Assembly: GCA_020747015.1 (NCBI GenBank) | Contig: JAGTJM010000028.1 | Location: 310,001 to 374,000, forward strand | Length of the DNA: 64,000 nucleotides | Source: Pyrenochaeta sp. MPI-SDFR-AT-0127 | Lineage: Eukaryota; Ascomycota; Dothideomycetes; Pleosporales; Cucurbitariaceae | Direction: 5' to 3' | The notes under the pieces: model-generated | Told to the model about the DNA's origin: nothing | What the model saw: the letters and a program-made list of their open reading frames with translations, nothing else | Databases searched by the model: none | Program-made: the position numbers and the translations under genes | In this document: positions 1 through 11,232 of the stretch, piece by piece | Position numbering within the stretch: the stretch's first letter is position 1 | How the letters are laid out: every line of letters begins with the position of its first letter

Positions 1-45
1 ACCTGTAGTTCTGTTACTCTATTGGCTGTTGAGCAGGAATGATAG

Positions 46-759
46 GTTCGCGAGTTGCATCAGCGTGTATTGAGCATTATCGGTGAGCCTACTATCTTGA
101 TCAACAATGCAGGCTCCACGGGAGGGCATGTTGGTGTTCAGGCGATCGAAACGGTGCCTGTCGAGGACTTTGAGCAGACGTGGCGTATCAATTGCGGCTC
201 TGCATACTTGCTCACACAACTCTGCCTGCCGGCTATGGAGAAGGCGGGTTGGGGGCGTGTCGTGTTCGTGAGCAGCGTGGCAGGAATCACAGGCGGAATC
301 ATTGGGCCGCACTATGCGCATGTTACCGCTTTCATACAAGGGGAGCATCAGGTGCTGATACTGACAGGTCCTCCAAATCTGCGCTCCATGGCTTGATTCA
401 TTGGCTTGCAAACGCGTACGCGAAGAAAGGCATAACGGTAAATGGTATCGCGCCTGCCCTGATCGAGCAGACGAAGATGCTGCCAGGGAGTAGTGAAGAG
501 CTCGCGAAAAGTATGTATACCATTTCTTAGTATTCATCGGCTTGACTTCGAATCCCTGGATCCGTTCTTTACTCCCAGTTCTTCGCGTATCTTTTCGCGC
601 TTGATATCAATATTCTGGTATTCTGATGTGCCAACAGAGATACCAATCGGTAGGCTCGGAATGCCAGACGAGATTGCAGAGACAGTGCTATGGATGATCA
701 AAACAGGCTATGTGACAAACAAGGTTATTGCTGTTGATGGAGGCATGTTCCCGCAGTAG
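46..759 (+). CDS. Short-chain dehydrogenase/reductase, 5' end missing, GC-AG intron
   Basis: NAD(P)-dependent oxidoreductase of the classical SDR family; the substrate cannot be told. Exons read 46-317, 368-510 and 638-759 and join in frame. Visible motifs in order: the NNAG strand (ILINNAG), VSSVAG carrying the catalytic Ser, YASSK carrying the catalytic Tyr and Lys, the post-catalytic NGIAP, and the C-terminal VDGG. The Rossmann GxxxGxG segment lies left of the window, so the gene is partial; stops at 40-45 in this frame suggest an intron ends about 45 (acceptor gatag). Intron 2 (511-637) is GT-AG with a GTATGT donor. Intron 1 (318-367, 50 nt) begins GCATGT and ends ACAG: only this GC-AG excision keeps the YASSK active site, since the GT inside it (322) puts the next exon out of frame. 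A broken gene is the alternative, but the joined product looks intact. Confidence 0.82.
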
Positions 760-3700
760 GGAAAGCGCACTCTGACGTATTGCATAATGATATGTAAAGA
801 ATCATTAGTCGTTGCAATATCATAAGCACATTTTCGCTCGAGGCAACATCTTATGATGACTTCAAATCGAGTACGCTAAAATCAGCTGATCTCGATACTA
901 CATACTCGGCATTAGTGTCTTGAGTCCAAAACGCACCTTGAGAATGTATGTATCCTCAAATTTCGCTATCTAGAGCGCAGATACCCAACTTTCACAAATG
1001 GTACTACGCTTGCTATCGCAACCAAACACGTTTTTATCCCACAAGAGCATCTAGACTGAGTGCATAATGCAATTATAGTCCGGTAGCGCAGAGATACTAG
1101 GGTACTGTTCAGTATGGAGTGCCTGAGTCTGCACCACTCACAATGTTCGGGATCGCCTAGTCATCTATGTTCAACAGTTGCGAATGGGTATGAATCAGAA
1201 ATTCCAGCTGTATCTCAAACAAACAAATGATGTTTAGACTGCAAAGTCATACTTTCACTTTGGCATGGCTGAATATGTTTGCTTTAATCCCGAAAAGACT
1301 GGAAGGTTGGCTCACACATTCTAGGCGCTATACAGTGGTATATTGTATACAAGATAGTGAATAGTTCCCAGTTTTCTGTGTATCTCATTATCCACATCTC
1401 TGAATCTTTTGGTCTTCTCGATTTCGTATTCTCAGAACCTAGACGGGCACGGGATGGTGTAACATATCTCACGAGGCGCGCAAAGACTGCGGTTCCTTTT
1501 TGATGCTCAACAGCTTCGATTGTACCGAATATGGTCAGTAATAGAATCATGTTGATCTCTGCCGAGACTTGTTCATTACCGAATACTACTTGACTATTCA
1601 AACTTGACTGAGGTTAAGGCAAAGGTTCCTCCGACAATGAAGGAAGAGAACAACAAGGAGACTGCAAACTTCCTCGTACCCAAAGTAGTAGATATAGCAG
1701 AACGAAGAACGTAGATATGATTGTTCGTCAGCTTTGAGAGTTGACAGGTCTTTGCGATGCTCTGGAACGAAATCGCAGGCAGAGCATATAAGACTACTCT
1801 CCCGTTACTTCGTTCGATCTTATTTAAATGACGCTTTCGATAGCATGATGTAATATGTTTGATTTGAAGCTTGCACTCTACTTTCTATTGCATGATCGGT
1901 GTAGTTCGGTAAATTGTTCCACTACAATGCCCAGACATCTTGGCTGGACATGAGGAACTCTAATACTAACTCCAGTGTGAAACTAAGAGTAAAAGTTTGG
2001 ATTAAGTTTAATAGTGAGATTTTTGCGCTTCTAAAGTGTCAATTTGGAAGATGTTGGTGTTCTTCGGAAACTACTACCCACTTCAGTGCAATGTAAAAGT
2101 AGAGGATATTGGATGTCTTGGCATTCACCATCTGTCCTACCAGAACGCTAAAGTGGCAGATTTTGGTCAGGTAGGATCGAACAGTGAAAAACATTGCGCA
2201 GCCTAATATCAAATCTGGAAGATTCTATAGATCTGACACACCTCCCGTAGTACATATGTGTCGTCATCGACAGAGTTATTTGTGTTTCTTTATGGCGATT
2301 AAAAGATCATGTTGCTTGTGTGTGCGATGGCGTGTTCTTCTTGCATGCATCTTGCGTACACGTTGATTGATATCGTCCCGGACAAGTCAATTATAAGTGG
2401 TACTACTAGCTTAGAGTACATCTATTGTTCCTGGTTTCATTGCACCGCGTCCACAATAAGTCAGGATAGGTCTGCTCATTTCCTCGCAGCTTGATCAGAG
2501 TAGGTTAGTATAGGGTAGCCCGTTTCCTTGAATATCGTAGGGAAGAATTGGACAGATCGTTCCCTCGCGCCTTGGTCAGAGGGCGAAGAGCTACAATACG
2601 TTGCTCGTTTCGTATACATGTCTAGGTCCCCTTGTAGAACACGTGAAAATAGCATGGACAAGACCGCAAATCGCTGATAGAACGATATACGACTTCTCGA
2701 TGATAAACGCTTGAACCTCACAAATAATTGGTAGTACTATTACTCTTTTGCATCGATCGAGACCTTCTAGAGATGGCCGAGTATGTGTGCCATGACGAAT
2801 CCAAATCAGCTTGATTCTTTTGCTGGAATGATGAATCGGCTTTTAATACACCAGAATAATGATGAACTTGTGTTCTGAGACATTCTGCTGGTATGCGCGA
2901 TAGACAGTGGATTGACCAAGCATACCAGAAGGCGTGCTCTCCTCGCACGACCACAAAGCGTCAAATTTTCGACCCTGGCATTGACATTGCCCGTGCGGGT
3001 CTTCACAGGCTTATAGAGATGCTAAAGTTCATTGTAATGCCACAGAGTTTGAATAAAACGAGGTGTGTGTAGGACAGTATGGTCGATGCAATCATCTAGC
3101 AAGTGGATATGGAGCGACCAACACCACAAGTAGAGACCAGAAAACGCTACTACTTATTACATTTCTCGTACCACTACGTGATGCGGCTCTGCGTCGAAGA
3201 GGTGTGCACACTCCATGCATGATATGCAACGTCGACCAGAAACATTTCCACACACAAAACAATCATAGTAGCATTGCGACCTGACTTGATTGGCTGCGAA
3301 AGAAGGAGGGGTGATGTCGGCGTTCCAAACGACCCAAGGCGCTGAGGCGCCGGCTTCCTGGCACCGCAGCAGAACATGCCACGAAGTCGCCGCTTTAACC
3401 GATCGCCTTCAAGAGGTTTGAGGGTAGGGTTATTTGAGCTGTAAAAGCGGCAGGTCTCTGGCTTGCAGAATCCACGTCAATACCGCATTGGGTGTACCTA
3501 GGCAACCTGTCTTGCATGCGGGGCCGCTTCTTCCTAGACTTCACGGAAAAAACGATCCAATCAACGTACATTCGTCGACTATTCTTGCCGCCGGGCCCTC
3601 AGGTACGAACCAGCCCGATCATGCCCCAGGATAGCGTAAGTTTGATGACTGACCCGGCGATTGCTGAGTTCACGATCATGAGCGAGGTTCGCTGGCAGTA

Positions 3701-4332
3701 TCATTGGTGCTCAATAGCTTCGCATGAGAAGAATAGGCTTAGCTGGCCATGTATGGTTTCATACTATACCAGAATTACTCCCTTGGCTGTTACTGGCGAC
3801 TGGTAAAGAGTCCACCGGCACGTATTCCATGAATTACTGAAAAACATGGCTGGTATTTGTATGCACGATGGAAGGACCTCTCAAAGACCTCTGTGCCTAA
3901 GGTGATCACATTAGCATACTTCTGGTAAGGTGTGGTGGACTGGAGCATACCGCTTGCATAAAAGGCCACTGTTCTTCACTCCGTCAAGCCACTGACTCTT
4001 CTCTGAGCTCAGTCTCAACTCAATCTAAAGGCTGTCTAATTAACAAACATTTATGCTCTAATACAACTCTATCACGGCTCAACGACCTTGTATACAGCTC
4101 GCTAAAACGAGAACCGAACCTCTACCTAAATCCCAGCCTACTACGTGAGTCCGGGAATTTTGTTTAAGGCCGTAGCCTATATTCTTCCTCAAGCTCTTCC
4201 ATTACACCTTTATAGAAATATCATTGTTATGAGCATATCTAATCATAGAGCTGTGAGTAACACAGGTCCGGTCCTCGTCTTGCGCCCTTAATTCAACGCC
4301 AATATAGCTCTGAGGCTACTGGGGCTCAAGTA
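760..4332. other. Gene-poor AT-rich stretch, no gene recognised
   Basis: I see no recognisable coding sequence in these 3.6 kb. Open frames are short (about 105 codons at most, the longest on the minus strand at 1284-1601) and have no recognisable motif. A somewhat more GC-rich patch lies at about 3300-3650. The stretch could contain decayed repeats, but no complete element ends were found. Confidence 0.6.
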
Positions 4333-4617
4333 GTGATGGAGAAACTTGATACGACAAATGCTGTGAAACCCGAAGAGGTGGCACAGAACTCTCAGCAGGG
4401 ACACAACCCTCTTACTAAAGAAGCTCTCGCCACCCAAAACGGGATCATCTCGCGCACTGTTGATGCTCAGACGCTCAGAAAACTTCGGAAGGTGAAGGTA
4501 GTTGCGTTGTCAAAAGCGGCCCAGGAGCTCGACTTCAACCTTCCCGATGCATGTTTTGAGCCAGCTAAGTGGTCACTGCATGAATGGATTAAGGATCAGG
4601 AGGTCGTCGGCGCTTGA
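4333..4617 (+). CDS. Small hypothetical protein (94 aa)
   Basis: A 94-residue intronless frame opening ATGATGGAG. I do not recognise the family. It is hydrophilic and rich in Lys, Glu and Gln, with no signal peptide, no membrane segment and one Cys (about residue 76). The middle (TLRKLRKVKVVALSKAAQEL) could form an amphipathic helix, and the C-terminal part is acidic with three Trp. Codon use looks coding-like and more GC-balanced than the AT-rich surroundings, which is the main reason for listing it. It stands alone, more than 3.5 kb from the gene on its left and about 4.3 kb from the next on its right. It may be a real small gene, a terminal exon of a gene whose other exons I missed, or a relic of a longer one. 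Confidence 0.4.
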   Translation: MMEKLDTTNAVKPEEVAQNSQQGHNPLTKEALATQNGIISRTVDAQTLRKLRKVKVVALSKAAQELDFNLPDACFEPAKWSLHEWIKDQEVVGA

Positions 4618-7600
4618 ACGCTGTGGTCCGGTTTCCTGGTGCTGAGTGATGTTGGAGACCGACCGGTGGGTACTAAGAATCCTTTATAATGCCTATAAAT
4701 GTTATGGTTCAAGTACTGTTTATGTTGAATGTAGTTGAGTGAGACTTGCATGAGCGCACAATTCCGACACATTGAACTTGTTTGAATGACGTATGAAGCC
4801 TGCAAAAAGCGCAAACAATGAAGGTTAAACACCAAGTCACGTCGAAACGACATATGCCATATCATATAGTTTTTCAGCATGAACGTACAGCCAGGGTTGG
4901 CTTGGGTCAATAGCAGGAGTTACCGCACGGAAAGGCCGAGTTTGCCCTCGAAGGAGGCGATGGAAATGTCTACCAAGATCTTTGTTCTTAGGAATAGGAA
5001 CAATAAAGCACAGTTTCACCGGCTTCCAGTCACAATGTTCAATAAGTTGATAATTTGGCTCTGTTGATGTCGTTACAGATTGTTGTTGATAAGTCATAAT
5101 CGCCAAATGATGATACAACCCCCAAGTTGGCCTCTAACGATGATTCAGAAAGAATGGTCGTATTACTGTAGACTCTCAGCTGTAGAGATATCCTGATTTC
5201 ATACAAGACGGCATACCTCCACCTAAACTTCAGAATACCATGATCAAGCCACTTGAGCCCATGCATTTGATTTCGGACATTCTCCTCTCGAAGAGCCACA
5301 ATGTACCGGTATAAGCCAAAGAATCATACAATCAAATATTGCCTAAGGGCCAGTGCTAAAACAAGTATGAGGGTCATCGTTCAGTCAGGGTGATTACCAA
5401 ATAAACCCTTTTCATCTGCGGTTCTGGTTGTTTGGTCTCATAATGCCATATGTAACGGGCTGTGGCAGGTAGTCTGTTTTGCAGAAATGTCTTCGGAAAA
5501 GGGATAGAAGCGCCTTAAGACACATCGTCTGGATGTACGCCCATTCCCAGAACACGATAGAAACAGTGGATTGATGCTGAACAACCGTGACTAAAATACG
5601 AGTGATGGACCAATGGTGAGACGGATTCTTCCGTTGCATATGAAGTCTTCGGCTCTACAGAAACATTGCTCCCTCCATGCCAATGAAGTTTAATGGAAGA
5701 GAATGTGAAAGGGCTAGGGCGTGCGAGTTCAAATAAAGACAGCTTTCTGACCATCGCTTTAGATCGTCCAATTTAGTATTGTGACGTAGGATTGGAACGC
5801 ATGAAAGCTGGGCGGCGGTATATTTACTGCCTTGAATTGATCTTGACTCTGGGAAGACTGTAGTCAAAACGTCGAGATCGAAGTCTAAAAGAGGTCAAGG
5901 AGTAATTACAATATTTTCCTTATAGAAATGGTAACAAGATGGGTTGAAAGTAATACTGACCTCATAAAACATATCAACAGAATATATCAGTTCTGCAATT
6001 CCTAGCTTCACCCTTGATACCTACTACCATTGCTGGATTCGTCTATATTGCCACTACATCATTTTGATTTTATAGTCCTGTATCGTCCCGTATACCTTCC
6101 TATGGCTCTGTGAAGTCCCAATCTTTCCTCCGTCCCTAGCTGGCCTTGTTGTTTTGCTTGTTCGTGTGCTTATCAGCCTCAATCATCCCTTCTACTTAGT
6201 CTCCCGTCCTTTTCCTATTCTTTCCTAATCCTCTGATAGATTGCAAAAGTAGCCTGGATATCCTTCTCGATAGGTTGCCTGGATATCATTCTTCATATGG
6301 TGCCCTCAAACCTTCCTCGAAAATTTTCTTTTAATATCCTCATTGAAGAAATTGCTTCAGTTGCCCAAATTTTCTCAATAGATTGCCTTAGTAGCTTCTC
6401 AAAAGGTTTCTTGTTAACAGCCTTCTTAAAAGGCTACCTTATTATCATCCTTGATGGATAGCCTTGATTTTCTCCTTGATGGATTGTGATGCAACACTTT
6501 CAGCTGTCTTGGAAGGCTTTTCAAAAGATTGCCTCTTGTGAGATTGCCTCTTAAAATAATGTCTCAATATTGTCCTTGCTGGATAATCTATTAATATTCA
6601 CATTTCTAGTACTGACCTCCCTGCTTACTAGCTTAGTGGAGATCTGCAACTTTTAACTTACGTATCACCCCAACTTCCCGCCGCTGGTATATTCATTGGC
6701 ATGTGACAGATCAAGGAAGCTGACTCTAAACTTTCGTAAGAAGGGGAAGGAGATGAATCACATGCTTTGATCTTGAGCAAGTTGTGGAAACAGCGATTGA
6801 AATAATAAAATTACCAGTACCCCACCCATCTAAAAAAAAGCTGCACGTTGGAGAAAAGTTGTAGGAATAAAAGGTCATGTGTAGGAAAGTAGAGAGCTGA
6901 AATAACGAGATACTAGACCTCAAAATCTAATGTGTTCAAGGAAGCCATTGGGTAGCGATAGACGAAGGAGAACAGGGAAAGTGCTGGAGATAAGACACGC
7001 TGGGAAGAGCCAATGTACCCTCAGGTGCGCTCGTTATGCTACAAACAAGGCAAACGGTCCGTGCATGAGGTGCATACCGTAAGGCACACGGCGAGATCCT
7101 ACCATCGCGCCCTTTAGAGTGCGCAAGTTATAAAACGCCACTTTATGTGCAGTGATCAGCTTGAAAGATCGTATTCGCCACTGCCATCTGTCCATTTGCC
7201 AGCGCAGTGAGCGCATTGCTCAGGGCTGCATTATGGCTTGCGCTTTTGGCAAACTTAGCGCTGATCATGCAAGTCCTATCCCTTGCATTTCAGGAAGACC
7301 TAGAACCAGAAGCTCAGGATTGGCAGTGTTACCTTCACGCCGCATGTGCTCCCTCTAGTGAAGTACGACTTATTATGAGCCGCATTTACCACACGCACGC
7401 GCTCAAAGCAATTAATTGATACCCAATTGAACGCACCTGACATTGGACATTGGGAATGGTTTGAGCGTGTCGAGCTACCTTTCCTTGCCTCAAGATTATA
7501 TGGCAACATGGTGCATTCAAGAACATGTCTAGCTGCGCGCTTGGCAGAAAGACAAGTGTAGTGCGCTAGTCATACTTGTGTGACTTCTCATAATTGGCAT

Positions 7601-8798
7601 CCTGTTCTTTGAGTGTTGGGGCTTTCAGCAGTCGTATTGATGAATGTATTCCTAAAGAAGCATCTCATTTGAAGGCAGCGTAGAACGCCACCTCATCATT
7701 AGTCTTTGGTGGAGCACAAGCCCTTGGCAAACTGGTATCCATGTCTTTATAAACAATAAATGCTACATTATTTTGCATGTATTACAGCTCTGCTGCATGT
7801 GGTATCTTATTGTCAGCCTTCTGACCCTGAAACACATATATTATTCTCTGGGTGCACTGTACCTGTATGCTCCAATGCTTATAAGTAGCCAAAGGCTCAG
7901 TGTTATAGCAGAATTTTCGCCTCTCCTTTGATAGATGTACAAGGTTGACCCTTCGGTAACTCGATGAGCCATTTACGCAGCTAATAGAGGCAGAAGTTGC
8001 GGTGTATTACATCTGAACTGTACGTTTGAGTGTAGGAATAGTGAAACACGACATAGGCGTACATGTACTTTAATGCTGGAGGAAAATTGTTGCGTTCATT
8101 TTTTCAACTTTGCTTAGAGTAAACCCAGATTTTATTTTCAGGCTTCCTGCAATCAGTAGACTTCTTCCGTGCATATTTGACACGCGCTAGACCGTAACCA
8201 TCGTTTCCTTGTTCTTCTAGTAATGGCAATATTTAGCTCGTTTTAGTTTTCCTTTTTCTGATTAGAAACATTGTAATTCGTATGGCTTAGTGAAGATTTG
8301 ATGTTACATGGTACACGCAGATGCACGAACGCTGATTAAGCATCCAGCAATATATTCAATAATGCTGATGCATAAGCACCGTACACGGCGGTCAGCAATC
8401 CGCAGGTCTCTTGACCACAAAACACAAATTTCTTAATACAAAATAGGATGTAGGGTCACCTTTTACACTTAGTGACGTATGTTCTCTCTGGAAGCATACC
8501 CACCTCGGCAACTGAGCCGGACGACGCATGCTGAAACGAGCCTAAGCACGAGTGGCTGCGCCACGGTGCTAAAGGATTAGCACATCGAAAGTCCGTGTTC
8601 CCATAGTCTCGGGATTGTATCTGGAGATTTCGATTGTGAGCGTTCTCAATGTGGTCTTTGATGATCTGCGGTGCAACATTGACGGTGCATTGATGTGGAC
8701 GCAGAGATCATGTGAGGGTAGAGCAGGTGTACTAGTCATCAAACCTGAGAAACATAAAAATATAAAGTAACGACGACAAAAGAACAGTGAGGACAAGG
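4618..8798. other. Gene-poor AT-rich stretch with possible coding relic and repeats
   Basis: No gene can be assigned with confidence. On the minus strand, frames at 5299-5039 and 5118-4837 translate to peptide that looks protein-like (for example LREENVRNQMHGLKWLDHG and PSQPWLYVHAEKLYDMAYV) with possible splice signals between them. This may be an unrecognised spliced gene or a decayed one. The segment 6236-6600 is a degenerate repeat array, listed separately. Nothing is recognisable from 6600 to the promoter at 8799. Confidence 0.45.
6236..6600. repeat. Degenerate minisatellite-like array
   Basis: Variants of a pyrimidine-rich core, roughly (A/T)TAGATTGCCT followed by TAGC/TATC and TTCTC/TCCTTGATGG, recur about eight to ten times at irregular spacing of about 25 to 50 nt. 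Examples are ATAGGTTGCCTGGATATC (6269-6286), ATAGATTGCCTTAGTAGC (6389-6406) and AAGATTGCCTCTTGTGAG (6524-6541). Copies are diverged, so the array is old or a cluster of short decayed elements. No coding potential is seen. Confidence 0.5.
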
Positions 8799-8806
8799 TA
8801 TATAAG
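8799..8806 (+). promoter_or_regulatory. TATA box of the secreted-protein gene at 8915
   Basis: TATATAAG lies 109 nt upstream of the ATG at 8915, which is suitable for a transcript with a short 5' leader. The leader is A/C-rich just before the start codon (cgacaatATG), a favourable fungal start context. Confidence 0.55.
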
Positions 8807-8914
8807 GAGGAGCCGCGACGACCCGAATGAAAGCAGCACACCTCGTCCCTAATCTGAATATCAGAGCGAATTCAACCTCACACCTATACACGTTATATAC
8901 ACATTTTCGACAAT

Positions 8915-9356
8915 ATGAAGGTCTCGGCAATCATGGCAATGCTCTCCGCTACGGCCACCCTCGCAATGCCAACATCTAATATCAACGTCAACAAACGCGC
9001 TACTACCTGGGTGTATCTCTGCAATGATCGCAACTTCACAGGCTACTGTGCCCATATCCCTTCAGCTCCGAGCGAGTGTGTTCCACTAGCTGGTGATCTC
9101 AATAACTTGGTCAGCTCAGCTGGTCCTGATCAGGGTAGCTTCTGCTACTTCTTTGTGTAAGCCTACATCTGCTTAAAAATGTGAATCACGATCTAAAATG
9201 AAATACAGCAACCCAAACTGTGATACCAATGCGGATTTCTTTCATGTCGGATATCCTGGTGTTGCGGATCTATCGGTGACGCCAGTCAATGGACCGCCAG
9301 GGTCAACAAGGAATTTTGAGGATAAGCTAAGCAGCTACTTCTGCGTCAATGAATAA
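8915..9356 (+). CDS. Small secreted Cys-rich protein (129 aa), effector-like
   Basis: Two exons, 8915-9156 and 9209-9356, split by a 52-nt GT-AG intron (GTAAGC...TACAG); the split Val codon rejoins in frame. The product has a signal peptide (residues 1-17), a short pro-segment ending in Lys27-Arg28 (Kex2-type site), and a mature domain of about 100 residues starting ATTWVYLC. Six Cys (36, 45, 55, 77, 85, 126) could form three disulfides. The pattern C-x8-C-x9-C, the Tyr/Trp-rich strands and the NPNC segment resemble small secreted fungal proteins with a beta/gamma-crystallin-like fold; that is an impression, not a match. Likely exported to the apoplast or culture medium. It sits in gene-poor sequence with a good TATA box. 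The role is unknown; effector, wall-associated or antimicrobial protein are all possible. Confidence 0.85.
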
Positions 9357-10227
9357 TCAGTGGTGGCTAGATTTATATTATGCATAATGAGAATCAATTT
9401 GTGTCAGCATGTTCGATCGCCCTGATGAATTGAATGGAATAGTGGAGGATCGGTCGACTAGTTTGACTCAATGAGGCAGGGACGAGCACCATATCCTACT
9501 TTCGACCGTAGATCACCTGGGGTTATTGCCTCTTTGAAGTGAGAATGGCGACTGAGACTCTACATCGTACAAGAATCCTTGAAGCTGATGCTTTGGTTGG
9601 ATTACTCGGGTATTCAATACAATTGAGACTAGGGGAGGAGATATCCATATATCTGATACGCATATTAGGGTATACAAGCCTTGGTATGATGTCCAGAAAA
9701 TCTCGCTGATTCGTGGTACACTTTGGAGTCCAAAATGTTCAGTGTTCCAGCCCCATTTCATGGAGACTTTCATTTTGAAGTCCCACAGTTCAATACGCAA
9801 CAGAGAGTCGAGTAGGCTAATAGATGATACAATGGCGCCGCTAGCTTCCAAAACTTCGTGCGTTGAACTGCATTCAGCGATAACTTCCTAAAGTCCTTTC
9901 TGGATCCTTCCACTATGTGTGAGAGACTATGAGTACTTAACTCGCAGTCGGCTTATTCCGGCTGCTGTCAGCTTGCCAAGCCCGGGTTCGGGGGAAAGTG
10001 CGGCTGAGCTACTCGTCAACGTTCGAGTAACCTCACGACATGCCTCTACTAATGTCTATTGAACTTCACACGTCAACTTGTTCGTTGGCAAATTTCATAA
10101 TCTTACCACGGCAGGCATTGCAAGTTATTACTTTGACATAAGACCTCAAGCCGACCTGAGCTAGTCACTGCTGTTTGGCAGCCCAAGGCTAGGCAGCAAA
10201 ACGACTTGGCACTGCTCAGAGAGTATC
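9357..10227. other. Intergenic, nothing firm
   Basis: The minus strand has an open frame of 112 codons at 9851-9513 starting MEASGAIVSSISLLDSL. Its opening is loosely reminiscent of the N-termini of fungal signalling proteins, but no further exon could be attached, so it is not called. The rest shows no coding signal. Confidence 0.5.
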
Positions 10228-11094
10228 ATGGCCATGAAGAGCGCACCATATCAGCCCACGCACCACAAAATTGATTCAGGCGTGGCCACGTCTTTCGCTG
10301 CACTCACCATCTCAGATGACATTCGCGAAACTCTTCGGTACCAGCCAGTAAGAGGCACAGCATCGAGATTAACAACCCTTCCCAATGAGCTTTTGCTCAA
10401 GATTGCTGGGTTTCTGCGCGTCGACTTCCCTTGGATGGAGAAAGAAGAACGTTTTGACGGCTGTGAAAGAATCCTTTTCATAATCGATGCCGCCGACCTA
10501 ATCAACCTATCCAGAACATGCAGGAAGTTGCGGCCGGTAGCGCAAGAAGCACTCATTCATACAGCTGTTCTTGGCGGATTTGACGGTGCCAAATCAATTG
10601 AGAGCCTGGTACGACTACTGCTGAAGCGTCCTGAGCTCGGAAAGTCAGTAAGGCGACTACGAATCGGCCTTCCGCCGTGGGAGGAGCTCTATCGCAAAAG
10701 TGAAGAAGCCGCACAGGCTGGACTTTGGTCTAGCAAGCCATTGGGACCCCCACCGCTCGACCTCTTGGCCAAGGCTTATGGAATCATCGACCAAACACCA
10801 TTTACAGCAGCCCTGAAGGATTCCTGGCGAGTCGAGCTTCAAATCAGCTACGCGCGGCCTTTGTGCGGTGTGCTCCTCGCCTTGACGACAAACCTAGATT
10901 ATCTCTCCATTTCTCATTCTCTTGGTGGAGCTTCCCCAAACAGAGTCCTACGACAAATGTTCGGCATCTGGAAGGATGCTGAAGAAGCGGACTTTTCAAC
11001 ACTACCCGCGCTCACCACATTGCGCTATTTGAACAACGCAACGCCAGAGAATCAACGTCCACTCTCATCACTGATCATTCAGCCTGGAAACTAA
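10228..11094 (+). CDS. F-box domain protein, short form (288 aa)
   Basis: Single exon. Residues about 48-95 form an F-box (SRLTTLPNELLLKIAGFL, then the second helix around LINLSRTCRKLRPVAQEAL), the surface that docks substrate receptors on Skp1 in SCF ubiquitin ligases. After it comes a stretch (ESLVRLLLKRPELGKSVRRL) that aligns by eye with the larger F-box protein encoded at 27299-29137, but this copy stops after 288 residues where the other continues for about 300 more. The leucine-rich substrate-binding half is therefore mostly absent. It could be a naturally short F-box protein or a 3'-truncated copy; the reading frame itself is clean. It converges on the DAACS transporter gene, with 138 bp between stop codons. 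The substrate is unknown. Confidence 0.82.
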   Translation: MAMKSAPYQPTHHKIDSGVATSFAALTISDDIRETLRYQPVRGTASRLTTLPNELLLKIAGFLRVDFPWMEKEERFDGCERILFIIDAADLINLSRTCRKLRPVAQEALIHTAVLGGFDGAKSIESLVRLLLKRPELGKSVRRLRIGLPPWEELYRKSEEAAQAGLWSSKPLGPPPLDLLAKAYGIIDQTPFTAALKDSWRVELQISYARPLCGVLLALTTNLDYLSISHSLGGASPNRVLRQMFGIWKDAEEADFSTLPALTTLRYLNNATPENQRPLSSLIIQPGN

Positions 11095-11232
11095 AATGGA
11101 TAGGGCCAGAAATTCGAAGGTATAATACTCAAACTAACGGCTACGACTCCTGTAATCTATATTGCGGTGTTTTCTGATATACCCTTATGTTATGCTGAAT
11201 GACCAAATATTGTTCTGGAATTGCAATATCAC

